Source of the DNA: Dechloromonas sp.
GTDB taxonomy: Bacteria; Pseudomonadota; Gammaproteobacteria; Burkholderiales; Rhodocyclaceae
Assembly (NCBI GenBank): GCA_028687035.1
Contig: JAQUAX010000001.1
Location: 1 to 64,000 of the forward strand
Direction: 5' to 3'
DNA: 64,000 nucleotides
The translations under genes were made by a program, and so were the position numbers. Position 1 is the stretch's first letter, and each line of letters starts with the position of its first letter. The notes under the pieces were generated by a model that made no database searches, had not been told where the DNA came from, and saw only the letters and a program-made list of their open reading frames with translations. Shown here in pieces: positions 38,705 through 47,675 of this stretch.

Positions 38705-39211
38705 ATGAACAAATCCCTGGTCGCAGTGGCCCTGGCCGCTGCTGCCACCCTGAATGTCCATGCCCAGACGCCGGCCGCCCCGGCGCCACCGGCGGCCCGC
38801 GGTCCGGCGCTCGACGTCGCGCTGGAGGCGGCCCGGGCCGCCATCGAGTCGTGCCGGGAGCGCGACCAGAAGGCGGCGGTCAGCGTCGTCGATTCGGCCG
38901 GCGTACTGCGCGTGCTGCTCGCCACCGACGGCGCATCGCCGCGCGGCGTCAGTTCGAGTACCGCCAAGGCGGTGACGGCGCTGCATTTCAAGGCGCCGAC
39001 CAGCCTGCTCGCCGAGCGGGTTAAAACCGACAAGGACCTGGCCGACCGGATCGCCGCCAACGCCGCGTACAACGCCCGGGCCGGCGGCATCCCGCTGCTC
39101 GTCCAGGGCGAGGTCATCGGTGCCGTCGGCGTCGGCGGGGCGCGCGGCAGCGAGGTCGACGAAGCCTGCGGCCTGGTCGGCATCGAGAAGGTCCAGGCCC
39201 GCCTGCTTTGA
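38705..39211 (+). CDS. GlcG/HbpS-family heme-binding protein, secreted
   Basis: The 168-residue protein has a signal peptide (MNKSLVAVALAAAATLNVHA) and one GlcG/HbpS domain. AVSVVDSAGVLRVLLATDGA starts it, and GGIPLLVQGEVIGAVGVGGA with EACGLVGIEKV ends it. The related HbpS binds heme and takes part in redox sensing outside the cell. It lies between the cytochrome-like gene and dsbD, in line with a periplasmic heme or redox role. Confidence 0.8.
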   Translation: MNKSLVAVALAAAATLNVHAQTPAAPAPPAARGPALDVALEAARAAIESCRERDQKAAVSVVDSAGVLRVLLATDGASPRGVSSSTAKAVTALHFKAPTSLLAERVKTDKDLADRIAANAAYNARAGGIPLLVQGEVIGAVGVGGARGSEVDEACGLVGIEKVQARLL

Positions 39212-39231
39212 GACAAAGGACAGGCTGCGCG

Positions 39232-41379
39232 ATGTTCCGCCATTTCACGATGCGGCAGGCCCTGGCGGCCTGCCTTTGCCTCTTGTCGCTGGCCGCGCCG
39301 GCCGCCGACCTGCCGCCGGCGGCGGCCGGGACGCCGCATGTCCGGGCCCGCCTGGTCGCCGCGGTCGACGCGGTCGTGCCCGGCGGCGAAATCCTGCTCG
39401 GCGTCGAGCAGCGCATCATTCCGCACTGGCATACCTACTGGCGAAATCCGGGCGATTCCGGCGTACCGACGCGGATCGACTGGCAACTGCCTGCCGGCGC
39501 CGAGGCCGGCGACATCCGCTGGCCGACGCCGCAGCGCTTCGTGCTGGGCCCGGTCACCAACTACGGCTACGCGGACGAAGTCACGCTGCTGGCGCCGGTC
39601 CGCGTACCCGAGGGGCTGGCGGCAGGCAGCCGTTTCGAAGTCCGGGCCAGCGTCAGCTGGCTGGTCTGCCGCGAGGAGTGCATACCGGAGGAAGTCGAGC
39701 TCGGGCTGGCGCTGCCGGTGGTCGCCGGCGGGGCCGGGCGCGGCGATCCGGCCGTCGACCGGGCGCTCGCCCGGCTGCCGGCGGCGGCGCCATGGCAGGC
39801 CGGCTTCGTGCAGGCGGCGGACGGCAGCCTGCGCCTGCGCATCGAAGACGGGGCTTTCCGTCCGGGCCGGCCGGCCAGCGCATGGTTCTATCCGGAAACC
39901 TGGGGGCGCATCGCGCAGAGCGCGGCGCAGCCCCTGTCGGTCAGCGAAGGGGCGCTCGAATTGCAGCTCGCCCCGGGCAGCGCGCCGCCGCCGCCGGGCG
40001 AGGCGCTGCGCGGCGTCCTGGTGCTCGGCGAGGCGACGGCGGACGGCGAGCGCCTGTCCGGTTTCGAGCTGGCTGCGGCCCCGGCCGCCGGCGCGGCCGG
40101 CGAGGGCGAGGTCGGCCTGCTTGCGGCGCTGGGCCTGGCCCTGTTCGGCGGCCTGGTCCTCAACCTGATGCCCTGCGTCTTCCCGGTGCTGTCGATCAAG
40201 GCGCTGTCGCTGCTCCGGCACGCCGAACTGTCGCCGTGGCAGAAGCGCCTGCAGGGCCTGGCCTACACGGCCGGCGTGCTGGTCAGCTTCGCGCTGCTCG
40301 GCGGCCTGCTGATCCTGCTGCGGGCCGGCGGCCAGGCCATCGGCTGGGGCTTCCAGTACCAGTCGCCGGTGTTCGTGATCGCCGTCGCCTACCTGATGTT
40401 CGGCGTCGGGCTGAATCTCTCCGGGCTGTTCACGGTCGGCGCTTCGGCGGCCGGCATCGGTTCGTCGCTGGCCGCCCGCGGCGGCTATGCCGGCAGCTTC
40501 TTCACCGGCGTGCTGGCCACCGTCGTCGCGACACCGTGCACCGCGCCCTTCATGGGGGCGGCGATCGGCTACGCGCTGGGCCAGCCGGGGCCGGCGCTGC
40601 TTGCGATCTTCCTCAGCCTCGGGCTGGGACTCGCGCTGCCCTACCTGGCGCTCGCCGCCTGGCCGCCGCTACAGCGCCTGCTGCCCCGGCCCGGCGCCTG
40701 GATGGAGCGCCTGAAGGAGGGGCTCGCCTTCCCGATGTACGGCGCCGCGGCCTGGCTGGTCTGGGTGCTGGCCCGGCAGGGCGGGGCGAATGCGGTGCTG
40801 GTCGCGCTCGGCGGCATGGTGCTGATCGCCTTTGCCGGCTGGCTGTACGCGGCGACGCGCGGTGGCAGCCTGTGGACGCGGCACGGCGGCGCCGGTTTCG
40901 CGGCTGCGGCGCTGGCGCTCGCGCTGATCGGCGGCGGCGCCGGCGTCGATGCGGTCGCGGTGGACGCCGCGCCGCGCGCCGAATCCGCGGCCGGCGACCA
41001 GCCCTGGCAGCCGTATTCGGCGGCGCGGCTCGACGAACTGCGCCGCGCCGGCAAGCCGGTCTTCGTCAACCTGACGGCCGCCTGGTGCATCAGCTGCCTG
41101 GTCAACGAGCGCGTCGCGCTCAGCGACAACGGCGTGCTCGAACATTTTCGCGAGCGCGGCATCGCCTACCTGAAGGGCGACTGGACCAACCGGGACGAGG
41201 CGATCAGCCGCTACCTGGCCGAGTTCGGACGCAGCGGCGTGCCGCTCTACGTCTATTACCCGCCCGGCGCGGCCAGCCGGCCCGTCGTGCTGCCGCAGCT
41301 GCTGACGCCGGACATCGTCCGCCAGGCGGTGGGCAACGAAAACCCCGTTTCAACCTCAACGAACCTCAAGGAGTCCTGA
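39232..41379 (+). CDS. DsbD/ScsB-type thiol:disulfide interchange protein
   Basis: The protein of about 715 residues carries reducing power from cytosolic thioredoxin to the periplasm. A signal peptide (MRQALAACLCLLSLAAPAA) leads to an N-terminal domain (about 30-290) with CREEC. An eight-helix membrane core carries Cys315 (NLMPCVFPVLS) and Cys436 (VATPCTAPFMG). A C-terminal thioredoxin domain has CISC at 619-622. The ATG at 39232 was chosen; a TTG at 39208 is less likely. The redoxin gene overlaps its stop by 1 nt and is a likely substrate or partner. Confidence 0.85.
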   Translation: MFRHFTMRQALAACLCLLSLAAPAADLPPAAAGTPHVRARLVAAVDAVVPGGEILLGVEQRIIPHWHTYWRNPGDSGVPTRIDWQLPAGAEAGDIRWPTPQRFVLGPVTNYGYADEVTLLAPVRVPEGLAAGSRFEVRASVSWLVCREECIPEEVELGLALPVVAGGAGRGDPAVDRALARLPAAAPWQAGFVQAADGSLRLRIEDGAFRPGRPASAWFYPETWGRIAQSAAQPLSVSEGALELQLAPGSAPPPPGEALRGVLVLGEATADGERLSGFELAAAPAAGAAGEGEVGLLAALGLALFGGLVLNLMPCVFPVLSIKALSLLRHAELSPWQKRLQGLAYTAGVLVSFALLGGLLILLRAGGQAIGWGFQYQSPVFVIAVAYLMFGVGLNLSGLFTVGASAAGIGSSLAARGGYAGSFFTGVLATVVATPCTAPFMGAAIGYALGQPGPALLAIFLSLGLGLALPYLALAAWPPLQRLLPRPGAWMERLKEGLAFPMYGAAAWLVWVLARQGGANAVLVALGGMVLIAFAGWLYAATRGGSLWTRHGGAGFAAAALALALIGGGAGVDAVAVDAAPRAESAAGDQPWQPYSAARLDELRRAGKPVFVNLTAAWCISCLVNERVALSDNGVLEHFRERGIAYLKGDWTNRDEAISRYLAEFGRSGVPLYVYYPPGAASRPVVLPQLLTPDIVRQAVGNENPVSTSTNLKES

Positions 41380-41993
41380 TGAAATTCAACGTCCTCGCCG
41401 CGTCCACCGCGATCGCCCTCGGCCTCGCCGCCGGCAGCGCCTGCGCCGCCGCCCAGCTCGACCAGCCGGCCCCGACCTTCACCGCGCAATCCGCCGCCGG
41501 CGGCACGATCAGCCTCGATGCCTACCGCGGCAAGACGGTCGTCCTCGAATGGACCAACCACCAGTGTCCCTTCGTCAAGAAGCATTACGAGAGCGGCAAC
41601 ATCCCGTCATTGCAGAAGGAGGCGACCGCCAAGGGCGTCGTCTGGCTGCAGGTGATCTCGTCGGCACCCGGCAAGCAGGGTCACGTCGATGGCGCGACCG
41701 CCCAGAAGCTGAACGCCGAACGCGGCGCCGCGCCGACCGCCACCGTGCTCGACCCCGAAGGCAGGATCGCCCGCCAGTACGAGGCGGTGACGACGCCCCA
41801 CCTGTACATCGTCGCGCCGGACGGCAAGCTGGTCTACAAGGGCGGCATCGACAGCATCGCGTCGAACAAGAAGGAGGACATCGCCCGCGCGGACAACTAC
41901 GTGAAGCTCGCGCTGAACGACCTGGCGGCCGGCCGCAAGCCGGCGCACGCCAGCACCCAGCCCTACGGCTGCACGATCAAGTACGCCGACTGA
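41379..41993 (+). CDS. Periplasmic redoxin (AhpC/TSA-type thioredoxin-like protein)
   Basis: The 204-residue protein has a signal peptide (MKFNVLAASTAIALGLAAGS, cleavage near ACA-AAQLDQPAP). A peroxiredoxin-like thioredoxin fold follows with active-site WTNHQCPFVKKHYES, a single cysteine in place of a CxxC. The C-terminus has a second cysteine (QPYGCTIKY) that could resolve a disulfide. It overlaps the dsbD-like stop, so it is probably reduced by that protein. Substrate unknown; thiol peroxides are possible. Confidence 0.82.
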   Translation: MKFNVLAASTAIALGLAAGSACAAAQLDQPAPTFTAQSAAGGTISLDAYRGKTVVLEWTNHQCPFVKKHYESGNIPSLQKEATAKGVVWLQVISSAPGKQGHVDGATAQKLNAERGAAPTATVLDPEGRIARQYEAVTTPHLYIVAPDGKLVYKGGIDSIASNKKEDIARADNYVKLALNDLAAGRKPAHASTQPYGCTIKYAD

Positions 41994-42002
41994 ACGACAT
42001 GC

Positions 42003-42032
42003 CGCGGGACGGCCACGGACCGCTGTCCCGCG
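42003..42032 (+). terminator. Possible terminator after the redoxin gene
   Basis: CGCGGGAC (42003-42010) and GTCCCGCG (42025-42032) form an 8-bp stem with a 14-nt loop, followed only by ATCCTTTCC. The weak T-run makes this uncertain. Confidence 0.4.
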
Positions 42033-42115
42033 ATCCTTTCCCCGGCCCGGCCGGCGGGCGATCGGGCGCGGTCAACGCGTTCCCTGAAGCGAATATGGCT
42101 CTGCGCCCGGCCTGA

Positions 42116-42167
42116 ATATCCAAATAAGAATTCGGTCGTTCTCCCGCCGGTCCGGCTTTCGTAAATT
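42116..42167 (+). promoter_or_regulatory. Sulfur-type promoter of sbp
   Basis: The 26-bp element 42116-42141 begins ATATCCAAAT, identical to the metY element, and ends GTCGTTC. The -10 hexamer TAAATT at 42162-42167 is 21 nt beyond the element. The predicted start is near 42174, 26 nt before the sbp ATG. Confidence 0.7.
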
Positions 42168-42199
42168 GCAACTTCCACAACTCAACAGGAATCCCGCTC

Positions 42200-43204
42200 A
42201 TGAATTTCAAAACGACCCGCCGCGGCCTGATCGCGCTGGCCCTGGGCCTGTCCTTCGGCAGCTCCGCGTTTGCCGACGTCAATCTGCTCAACGTGTCCTA
42301 CGACCCGACGCGCGAGCTGTACCAGGAATACAACGCCGCCTTCGCGAAGCACTGGAAGGCCAAGACCGGCGAGGCCGTCAATATCAAGGCCTCGCACGGC
42401 GGTTCCGGCAAGCAGGCGCGCGCCGTCATCGACGGCCTGGATGCGGACGTCGTCACGCTGGCGCTGGCCTACGACATCGACGAAGTGGCCAACGCCGGCC
42501 TGCTCGCCAAGGACTGGCAGAAGAAGCTGCCGCTGAACGCGTCGCCCTACACCTCGACCATCGTGCTGCTGGTCCGCAAGGGCAATCCGAAGGGCATCAA
42601 GGACTGGGGCGACCTGGTCAAGCCGGGCGTCGAGGTCATCACGCCGAACCCGAAGACTTCCGGTGGCGCGCGCTGGAACTACCTGGCGGCCTGGGGCTAC
42701 GCCAAGCAGCTGAAGGGCGGTAACGACGCCACTGCCAAGGACTTCGTCAAGAAGCTGTACGGCAACGTCAAGGTGCTCGATTCGGGCGCGCGCGGTTCGA
42801 CGACGACCTTCGTCGAGCGCGGCATCGGCGACGTGCTGATCGCCTGGGAAAACGAGGCCTACCTGTCGCTGAAGGAACTCGGTCCGGACAAGTTCGAGAT
42901 CGTCACGCCGTCGGTGTCCATCCTGGCCGAGCCGCCGGTCGCCGTCGTCGACAAGATCGTGGACAAGAAGGGCACGCGCAAGGCCGCGACCGAGTACCTG
43001 AACTACCTGTACTCGCCGGAAGGCCAGGAGATCGCTGCGAAGAACTTCTACCGGCCGACCGACAAGAAGGTCGCCGCGAAGTACGCGAAGCAGTTCGCCA
43101 ACCTGAAGCTGATCACCGTCGACAAGGAATTCGGCGGCTGGGACAAGGCGCAGAAAGCCCACTTCTCCGACGGCGGCGTGTTCGACCAGATCTACGTGAA
43201 GTAA
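42200..43204 (+). CDS. sbp: Sulfate ABC transporter substrate-binding protein
   Basis: The 334-residue periplasmic protein has a signal peptide ([19 protein letters not shown], cleavage near residue 25). The mature protein starts [20 protein letters not shown] and contains the sulfate-binding signature [20 protein letters not shown] and [20 protein letters not shown]. It delivers sulfate, or thiosulfate, to CysTW. Its own terminator follows at 43241. Strong promoter context (42116-42167) fits its usual high induction under sulfur limitation. Confidence 0.93.
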   Translation: MNFKTTRRGLIALALGLSFGSSAFADVNLLNVSYDPTRELYQEYNAAFAKHWKAKTGEAVNIKASHGGSGKQARAVIDGLDADVVTLALAYDIDEVANAGLLAKDWQKKLPLNASPYTSTIVLLVRKGNPKGIKDWGDLVKPGVEVITPNPKTSGGARWNYLAAWGYAKQLKGGNDATAKDFVKKLYGNVKVLDSGARGSTTTFVERGIGDVLIAWENEAYLSLKELGPDKFEIVTPSVSILAEPPVAVVDKIVDKKGTRKAATEYLNYLYSPEGQEIAAKNFYRPTDKKVAAKYAKQFANLKLITVDKEFGGWDKAQKAHFSDGGVFDQIYVK

Positions 43205-43240
43205 GAGCCGCCGACGGGCAGCGGGGACGCTGCCCACGGA

Positions 43241-43282
43241 AGCCCCGGCGGACCAGGCCTGGCCGCCGGGGCTCTTTTTTTT
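43241..43282 (+). terminator. Rho-independent terminator after sbp
   Basis: GCCCCGGCGG (43242-43251) and CCGCCGGGGC (43263-43272) form a 10-bp stem followed by CT and eight T. The next gene starts only 25 nt later, so it depends on read-through past this hairpin or on a promoter inside sbp. Confidence 0.8.
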
Positions 43283-43307
43283 ACGCCCGCCGTACCCGAA
43301 ATCCCGC

Positions 43308-45395
43308 ATGCCGAAATTCGATTCCCGCCCGCTGGCGACGCTCGTCGCCGCTGTATTGTCTTTTCCGTCCTTCGCCGCCGGCATCCCGACGCTGCAGGAA
43401 GTCACCGTCGACCATGCCGCCCGCGAACTGACCGGTGTCGCTGACTCGGCCGGCGAGGGGACGGTCACCGCGCAGCAGCTTGCCAACCGGCCGCTGCTGC
43501 GCCCGGCCGAGGTCATGGAGGCCGTACCCGGCCTGGTCGTCACCCAGCATTCCGGCGACGGCAAGGCCAACCAGTATTTCCTGCGCGGCTTCAACCTCGA
43601 CCACGGCAGCGATTTCTCGACGCAGCTGATGGGCATGCCGGTCAACCTGGTCAGCCACGCGCACGGCCAGGGCTACATGGACCTGAATTTCCTGATCCCC
43701 GAGCTGGTCGACACGGTCCGCTACCGCAAGGGGGTCTATGCCGCCGAGGATGGCGACCTGGCGGTCGCCGGCAGCGCGCGCATCGACTACGTCCGGCGGC
43801 TGGAGCGTAATTTCGTCGATGTCGGCCTGGGCGGCAACGGCTACCGGCGGCTGCTCGCGGCCGGCAGCCAGCGGGTCGGCGATCTCGACCTGCTCGCCGC
43901 CGTCGAGGCCGCCGGCAACGACGGCCCGTGGGAACAGCCGGAAAACCTCGGCAAGCGCAACATCGTGCTGCGTCTGGGATCGGGAACGGCGGCCGACGGT
44001 TTTGCATTGACCGGGATGGTCTACCGCGCCGACTGGACGGCGACCGAGCATGTGCCGGAACGCGCCATCGCCAGCGGCGAGATCGGGCGCTACGGCGCGC
44101 TGTCGGCCAACGACGGCGGGCGCACCCACCGCTACAGCCTGTCCGGCGAATGGGCGCGGACCGATGCGGCCGGGGCATCGCGGGCCGGGCTGTACGTGAT
44201 CGACTATGCGCTGAACCTGTTCTCGGCGCCGTCGGGCTACACCGGCGGCCCGGCCGGCGACCAGCACGAGCAGGCCGACCGGCGGACGGTCCGCGGCGGC
44301 TTCGCCAGCCGCAGCTGGTTCCTCGGCCCGGACTGGCGCGACAGCGAATTTGCTGCTGGCGTTCAATGGCGCCACGACCGCATCGACCACGTCGGCCTCT
44401 ACCGCACCGAGAACCGGGTGCGCAGTTCGACCGTGCGGGCCGACCGCATCGCCGAGACGGGCATCGGCGCCTGGCTCGAACTGCGCACGCAATGGAACGG
44501 CTGGCTGCGCACCACGGTCGGCGTCCGCCACGACCGGATCGACGCGGAATCGACGGCCCTGGCCGGCCCGTTCAACCTGGCCAACGGCGGCCGGGCCGGC
44601 GCCGGGCAGACCAGCCCCAAGCTTGCGGCGACCTTCGGCCCCTTCGATCTGCTGGGCAAGACCGAGTTCTACGCCAACTGGGGCGAGGGCTTCCACAGCA
44701 ACGACGCGCGCGGCGCGACGGCGCGCGTCAATCTGCAGGACGGATCGGCCGTTGCCCCGGTGCCGCTGATCGTCAAGGCCGGCGGCGGCGAACTCGGCCT
44801 GCGCGCCGTGCCGCTGCCCGGCTGGCAAACCAGCCTGTCGCTGTGGCAGATGGAACTGGCGTCCGAGCTGGTGTTCGTCGGCGACGAGGGGGTCACCGAA
44901 CCCCGGGGCGCGTCGCGCCGGCACGGGGTCGAATGGTCCAATTACCTGACGCCGGCCGCCGGCTGGATCGTCGATGCCGACCTCGCCTGGTCGCAGGCGC
45001 GCTTCAAGGCGGCCGACGCCGGCGGGCGCGAAGTGCCGAACGCGATCCCGCTGACCGCGTCGCTCGGCGTCGCCGTCGATCGGGGCGGCCCCTGGTCCGG
45101 CGGCCTGCGCCTGCGCTATCTCGGCGCCTACGCGCTGGAGCAGAGCGGGGCGCAGAAATCGACCGCGTTCTGGATGGCCAACCTGAAGCTGGGCTACCGG
45201 ATCGGCCCGGACCTGCAACTGAGCCTCGACGTGCTGAACCTGTTCGACCGCCAGGCCAACGACATCGAATACTGGGGGGCGGCGTGCACGCGCGGCGAGG
45301 CGCTTGCCGGCAGCTGCGGCGGCGGCATCGACGGCCGGCTGGTTCACCCGCTCGAACCGCGCACGCTGCGCGTCGGCCTGCGCGCCAGCTTTTGA
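43308..45395 (+). CDS. TonB-dependent outer-membrane receptor in the sulfate-uptake cluster
   Basis: The 695-residue protein has a signal peptide (LATLVAAVLSFPSFAAG). A plug domain follows (LANRPLLRPAEVMEAVPGLV, NQYFLRGFNLDHGSDFSTQL), then a 22-strand barrel ending TLRVGLRASF with the C-terminal Phe. It lies between sbp and cysTW, so its ligand is probably a sulfur compound, perhaps a sulfate ester or sulfonate too large for porins. That assignment rests on position. It lacks its own recognisable sulfur-type promoter, and the sbp terminator ends just upstream. Confidence 0.87.
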   Translation: MPKFDSRPLATLVAAVLSFPSFAAGIPTLQEVTVDHAARELTGVADSAGEGTVTAQQLANRPLLRPAEVMEAVPGLVVTQHSGDGKANQYFLRGFNLDHGSDFSTQLMGMPVNLVSHAHGQGYMDLNFLIPELVDTVRYRKGVYAAEDGDLAVAGSARIDYVRRLERNFVDVGLGGNGYRRLLAAGSQRVGDLDLLAAVEAAGNDGPWEQPENLGKRNIVLRLGSGTAADGFALTGMVYRADWTATEHVPERAIASGEIGRYGALSANDGGRTHRYSLSGEWARTDAAGASRAGLYVIDYALNLFSAPSGYTGGPAGDQHEQADRRTVRGGFASRSWFLGPDWRDSEFAAGVQWRHDRIDHVGLYRTENRVRSSTVRADRIAETGIGAWLELRTQWNGWLRTTVGVRHDRIDAESTALAGPFNLANGGRAGAGQTSPKLAATFGPFDLLGKTEFYANWGEGFHSNDARGATARVNLQDGSAVAPVPLIVKAGGGELGLRAVPLPGWQTSLSLWQMELASELVFVGDEGVTEPRGASRRHGVEWSNYLTPAAGWIVDADLAWSQARFKAADAGGREVPNAIPLTASLGVAVDRGGPWSGGLRLRYLGAYALEQSGAQKSTAFWMANLKLGYRIGPDLQLSLDVLNLFDRQANDIEYWGAACTRGEALAGSCGGGIDGRLVHPLEPRTLRVGLRASF

Positions 45396-45455
45396 GCCTT
45401 TCGCGGTCGACGTCGCCGGCGGGGCCGTTTTCCCGGCGCCATTGCAGGGATCGTA

Positions 45456-45507
45456 ATAAGCAAAGAGGAATAAATTGGTTATCGATCCCCCGGCCGCTCA
45501 CTAAGCT
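45456..45507 (+). promoter_or_regulatory. Sulfur-type promoter of cysTW
   Basis: The 26-bp element 45456-45481 begins ATAAGCAAAG and ends TTGGTTA, one base off the usual TCGTT core. The -10 hexamer TAAGCT at 45502-45507 is 21 nt beyond it. The element sits inside a GGGATCG...CGATCCC dyad. The predicted start near 45514 leaves a leader of about 77 nt. Confidence 0.6.
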
Positions 45508-45590
45508 GGCGCCACCCCAACGAATTCCGGAGTTTTCATGATTTCACCAGTTATCCCCGGCATCCGGCCGGCGCGCGCGGGAGTTCCCGC

Positions 45591-46418
45591 ATGAGCCGCC
45601 GCAACGCCTTGCCCGGCTTCAACCTGTCGCTGGGCTACACGCTGACCTGGCTGTCGCTGATCGTGCTGATCCCGCTGTCGGCGGTGTTCATCAAGAGCGC
45701 CGAGCTGACGCTCGAGCAGTTCTGGCAGGTGGTCACGACGCCGCGCGTCGTCGCCTCCTACAAGCTGACCTTCGGCGCCGCGCTGGCCGCCGCGTCGATC
45801 AACGCGGTGTTCGGCCTGCTGCTGGCCTGGAGCCTGGTCCGCTACAACTTCCCGGGCAAGAAGATCGTCGATTCGCTGGTCGACCTGCCCTTCGCGCTGC
45901 CGACCGCGGTCGCCGGCATCGCGCTGACCGCGCTGTGGGCCGGCAACGGCTGGGTCGGCCGGATCGTCGAATCGTTCGGGATCAAGGTCGCCTTCACGCC
46001 GCTCGGCGTGCTGCTGGCGCTGGTCTTCATCGGCCTGCCCTTCATCGTCCGCACGGTGCAGCCGGTGCTCGAGGATCTCGAGACCGAGATCGAGGAAGCG
46101 GCGACCAGCCTCGGCGCCAGCCGCTGGCAGACGATCAGCAAGGTGATCTTCCCGACCCTCTACCCGGCGCTGCTGACCGGCTTTGCGCTGGCCTTCGCGC
46201 GGGCGGTCGGCGAGTACGGCTCGGTGATCTTCATCGCCGGCAACATGCCGATGGTTTCGGAAATCACGCCGCTGATGATCATCACCAAGCTCGAGCAGTA
46301 CGACTACCGCGGCGCGACCGCGATCGCGGCGACCATGCTGGTCGTCTCCTTCGTGCTGCTGATCGCCATCAACAGCCTCCAGTCCTGGACGGCGAAACGT
46401 ACCGGGAGGTCCAAGTAA
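45591..46418 (+). CDS. cysT: Sulfate/thiosulfate ABC transporter permease CysT
   Basis: The 275-residue inner-membrane protein has about six helices. The EAA coupling loop appears as EIEEAATSLGASRWQTISKVIFP. It pairs with CysW to form the sulfate channel. The start ATG is at 45591 (MSRRNALPGFNLSLGYTLTW). cysW starts at the stop codon (TAATG, 1-nt overlap). The sulfur-type promoter lies at 45456-45507. Confidence 0.93.
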   Translation: MSRRNALPGFNLSLGYTLTWLSLIVLIPLSAVFIKSAELTLEQFWQVVTTPRVVASYKLTFGAALAAASINAVFGLLLAWSLVRYNFPGKKIVDSLVDLPFALPTAVAGIALTALWAGNGWVGRIVESFGIKVAFTPLGVLLALVFIGLPFIVRTVQPVLEDLETEIEEAATSLGASRWQTISKVIFPTLYPALLTGFALAFARAVGEYGSVIFIAGNMPMVSEITPLMIITKLEQYDYRGATAIAATMLVVSFVLLIAINSLQSWTAKRTGRSK

Positions 46419-47317
46419 TGGCCGCGACAATTTCCCTGCATCTCGGTCCGGCGCACGCCGACCGCTACGAGAACAACCCGGCGACCCGCGAGACGCCGTG
46501 GGTCAAATGGACGGTGATCGGCATTTCGCTGGCCTTTTTCGCGCTGTTCCTGCTGCTGCCGCTGGTCGTCGTGTTCTACGAGGCGCTGCGCAAGGGCTGG
46601 GACGCCTACCTCGCGGCGCTGGTCGATCCGGACGCGCTGAGTTCGGTCCGCCTGACGCTGCTCGCCGCGGCGATCTCGGTGCCGCTGAACCTGGTCTTCG
46701 GCGTCGCCGCGGCGTGGGCGATCGCCAAGTTCGACTTCCCGGGCAAGTCCTTCCTGATCACGCTGATCGACCTGCCTTTCTCGGTGTCGCCGGTCGTCGC
46801 CGGCCTGATCTTCGTGCTCGTCTTCGGGCGTACCGGCTGGCTCGGTCCGTGGTTCATCGAGAACGACATGAAGGTCGTTTTCGCGGTACCCGGTATCGTG
46901 CTGGCGACCATTTTCGTGACCTTTCCCTTCGTCGCCCGCGAACTGATCCCGCTGATGGAAGCCCAGGGCCGGGACGAGGAGGAGGCCTCGACGGTGCTCG
47001 GCGCTTCCGGCTGGCAGACCTTCTGGCACGTCACGCTGCCCAACATCAAGTGGGGCCTGATCTACGGCGTGATCCTGTGCAATGCCCGGGCGATGGGCGA
47101 GTTCGGCGCGGTGTCGGTGGTTTCCGGCCACATCCGCGGCGAGACCAACACGATGCCGCTGCACGTCGAGATCATCTACAGCGAATACAAGTTCGCGGCG
47201 GCCTTTGCGGTCGCGTCGCTGCTCGCGATCCTGGCGCTGCTGACGCTGCTGGTCAAAACCTGGATCGAGTGGCGGGCGGCCAGGGCCCGCGACGAGGAGG
47301 CCGCGGAGGGCAGCTGA
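46418..47317 (+). CDS. cysW: Sulfate/thiosulfate ABC transporter permease CysW
   Basis: The 299-residue inner-membrane protein has six predicted helices, and the EAA loop reads EEEASTVLGASGWQTFWHVTLP. It is the partner of CysT. A strong terminator follows 30 nt after the stop, so the ATPase gene cysA, usually next in this operon, is absent here. The ATPase must be encoded elsewhere or borrowed from another transporter. Confidence 0.93.
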   Translation: MAATISLHLGPAHADRYENNPATRETPWVKWTVIGISLAFFALFLLLPLVVVFYEALRKGWDAYLAALVDPDALSSVRLTLLAAAISVPLNLVFGVAAAWAIAKFDFPGKSFLITLIDLPFSVSPVVAGLIFVLVFGRTGWLGPWFIENDMKVVFAVPGIVLATIFVTFPFVARELIPLMEAQGRDEEEASTVLGASGWQTFWHVTLPNIKWGLIYGVILCNARAMGEFGAVSVVSGHIRGETNTMPLHVEIIYSEYKFAAAFAVASLLAILALLTLLVKTWIEWRAARARDEEAAEGS

Positions 47318-47346
47318 TCCGCCCTTGCGAAGCGGCATCCGGACAG

Positions 47347-47377
47347 CCCGGCGAGCGAAGCTCGCCGGGTTTTTTTT
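47347..47377 (+). terminator. Rho-independent terminator after cysW
   Basis: CCCGGCGAGC and GCTCGCCGGG form a 10-bp stem with a GAA loop, followed by eight T. It closes the cysTW operon. Confidence 0.85.
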
Positions 47378-47675
47378 CGTCCGGCACCGGCTGTTGCCGG
47401 CGCAGCAGCCGGGCGGGGCGGTTGCGGCTGGCGCAGCAGCCGGCCGCCTCCACGACAGCGTGAAACAGCGCTCCTTCGGGTATTTTGTTCAGTTGAAAAA
47501 CTTTTAAAATCAATTTGATGCATGTCTCCCAAGCAATTCCTCCACGGCATCCTTGAAATCGGGCACGCGGGTTGCAAAGGGAGGTAGCAACGTTATTTCA
47601 ACTTCATAGAGAATATCACCCGGTTTCGCCGGGCTGGCCCAATAACCCCCCAACTACGGAGAAATCCCAAATCCC
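47378..47675. other. Gap between cysW and the dienelactone hydrolase gene
   Basis: About 300 bases. It includes an AT-rich stretch at 47485-47525 that could hold a promoter. Two copies of GGCGCAGCAGCCGG at about 47399 and 47429 are a short direct repeat. No sulfur-type or sigma-54-type element and no gene was found. Confidence 0.4.
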
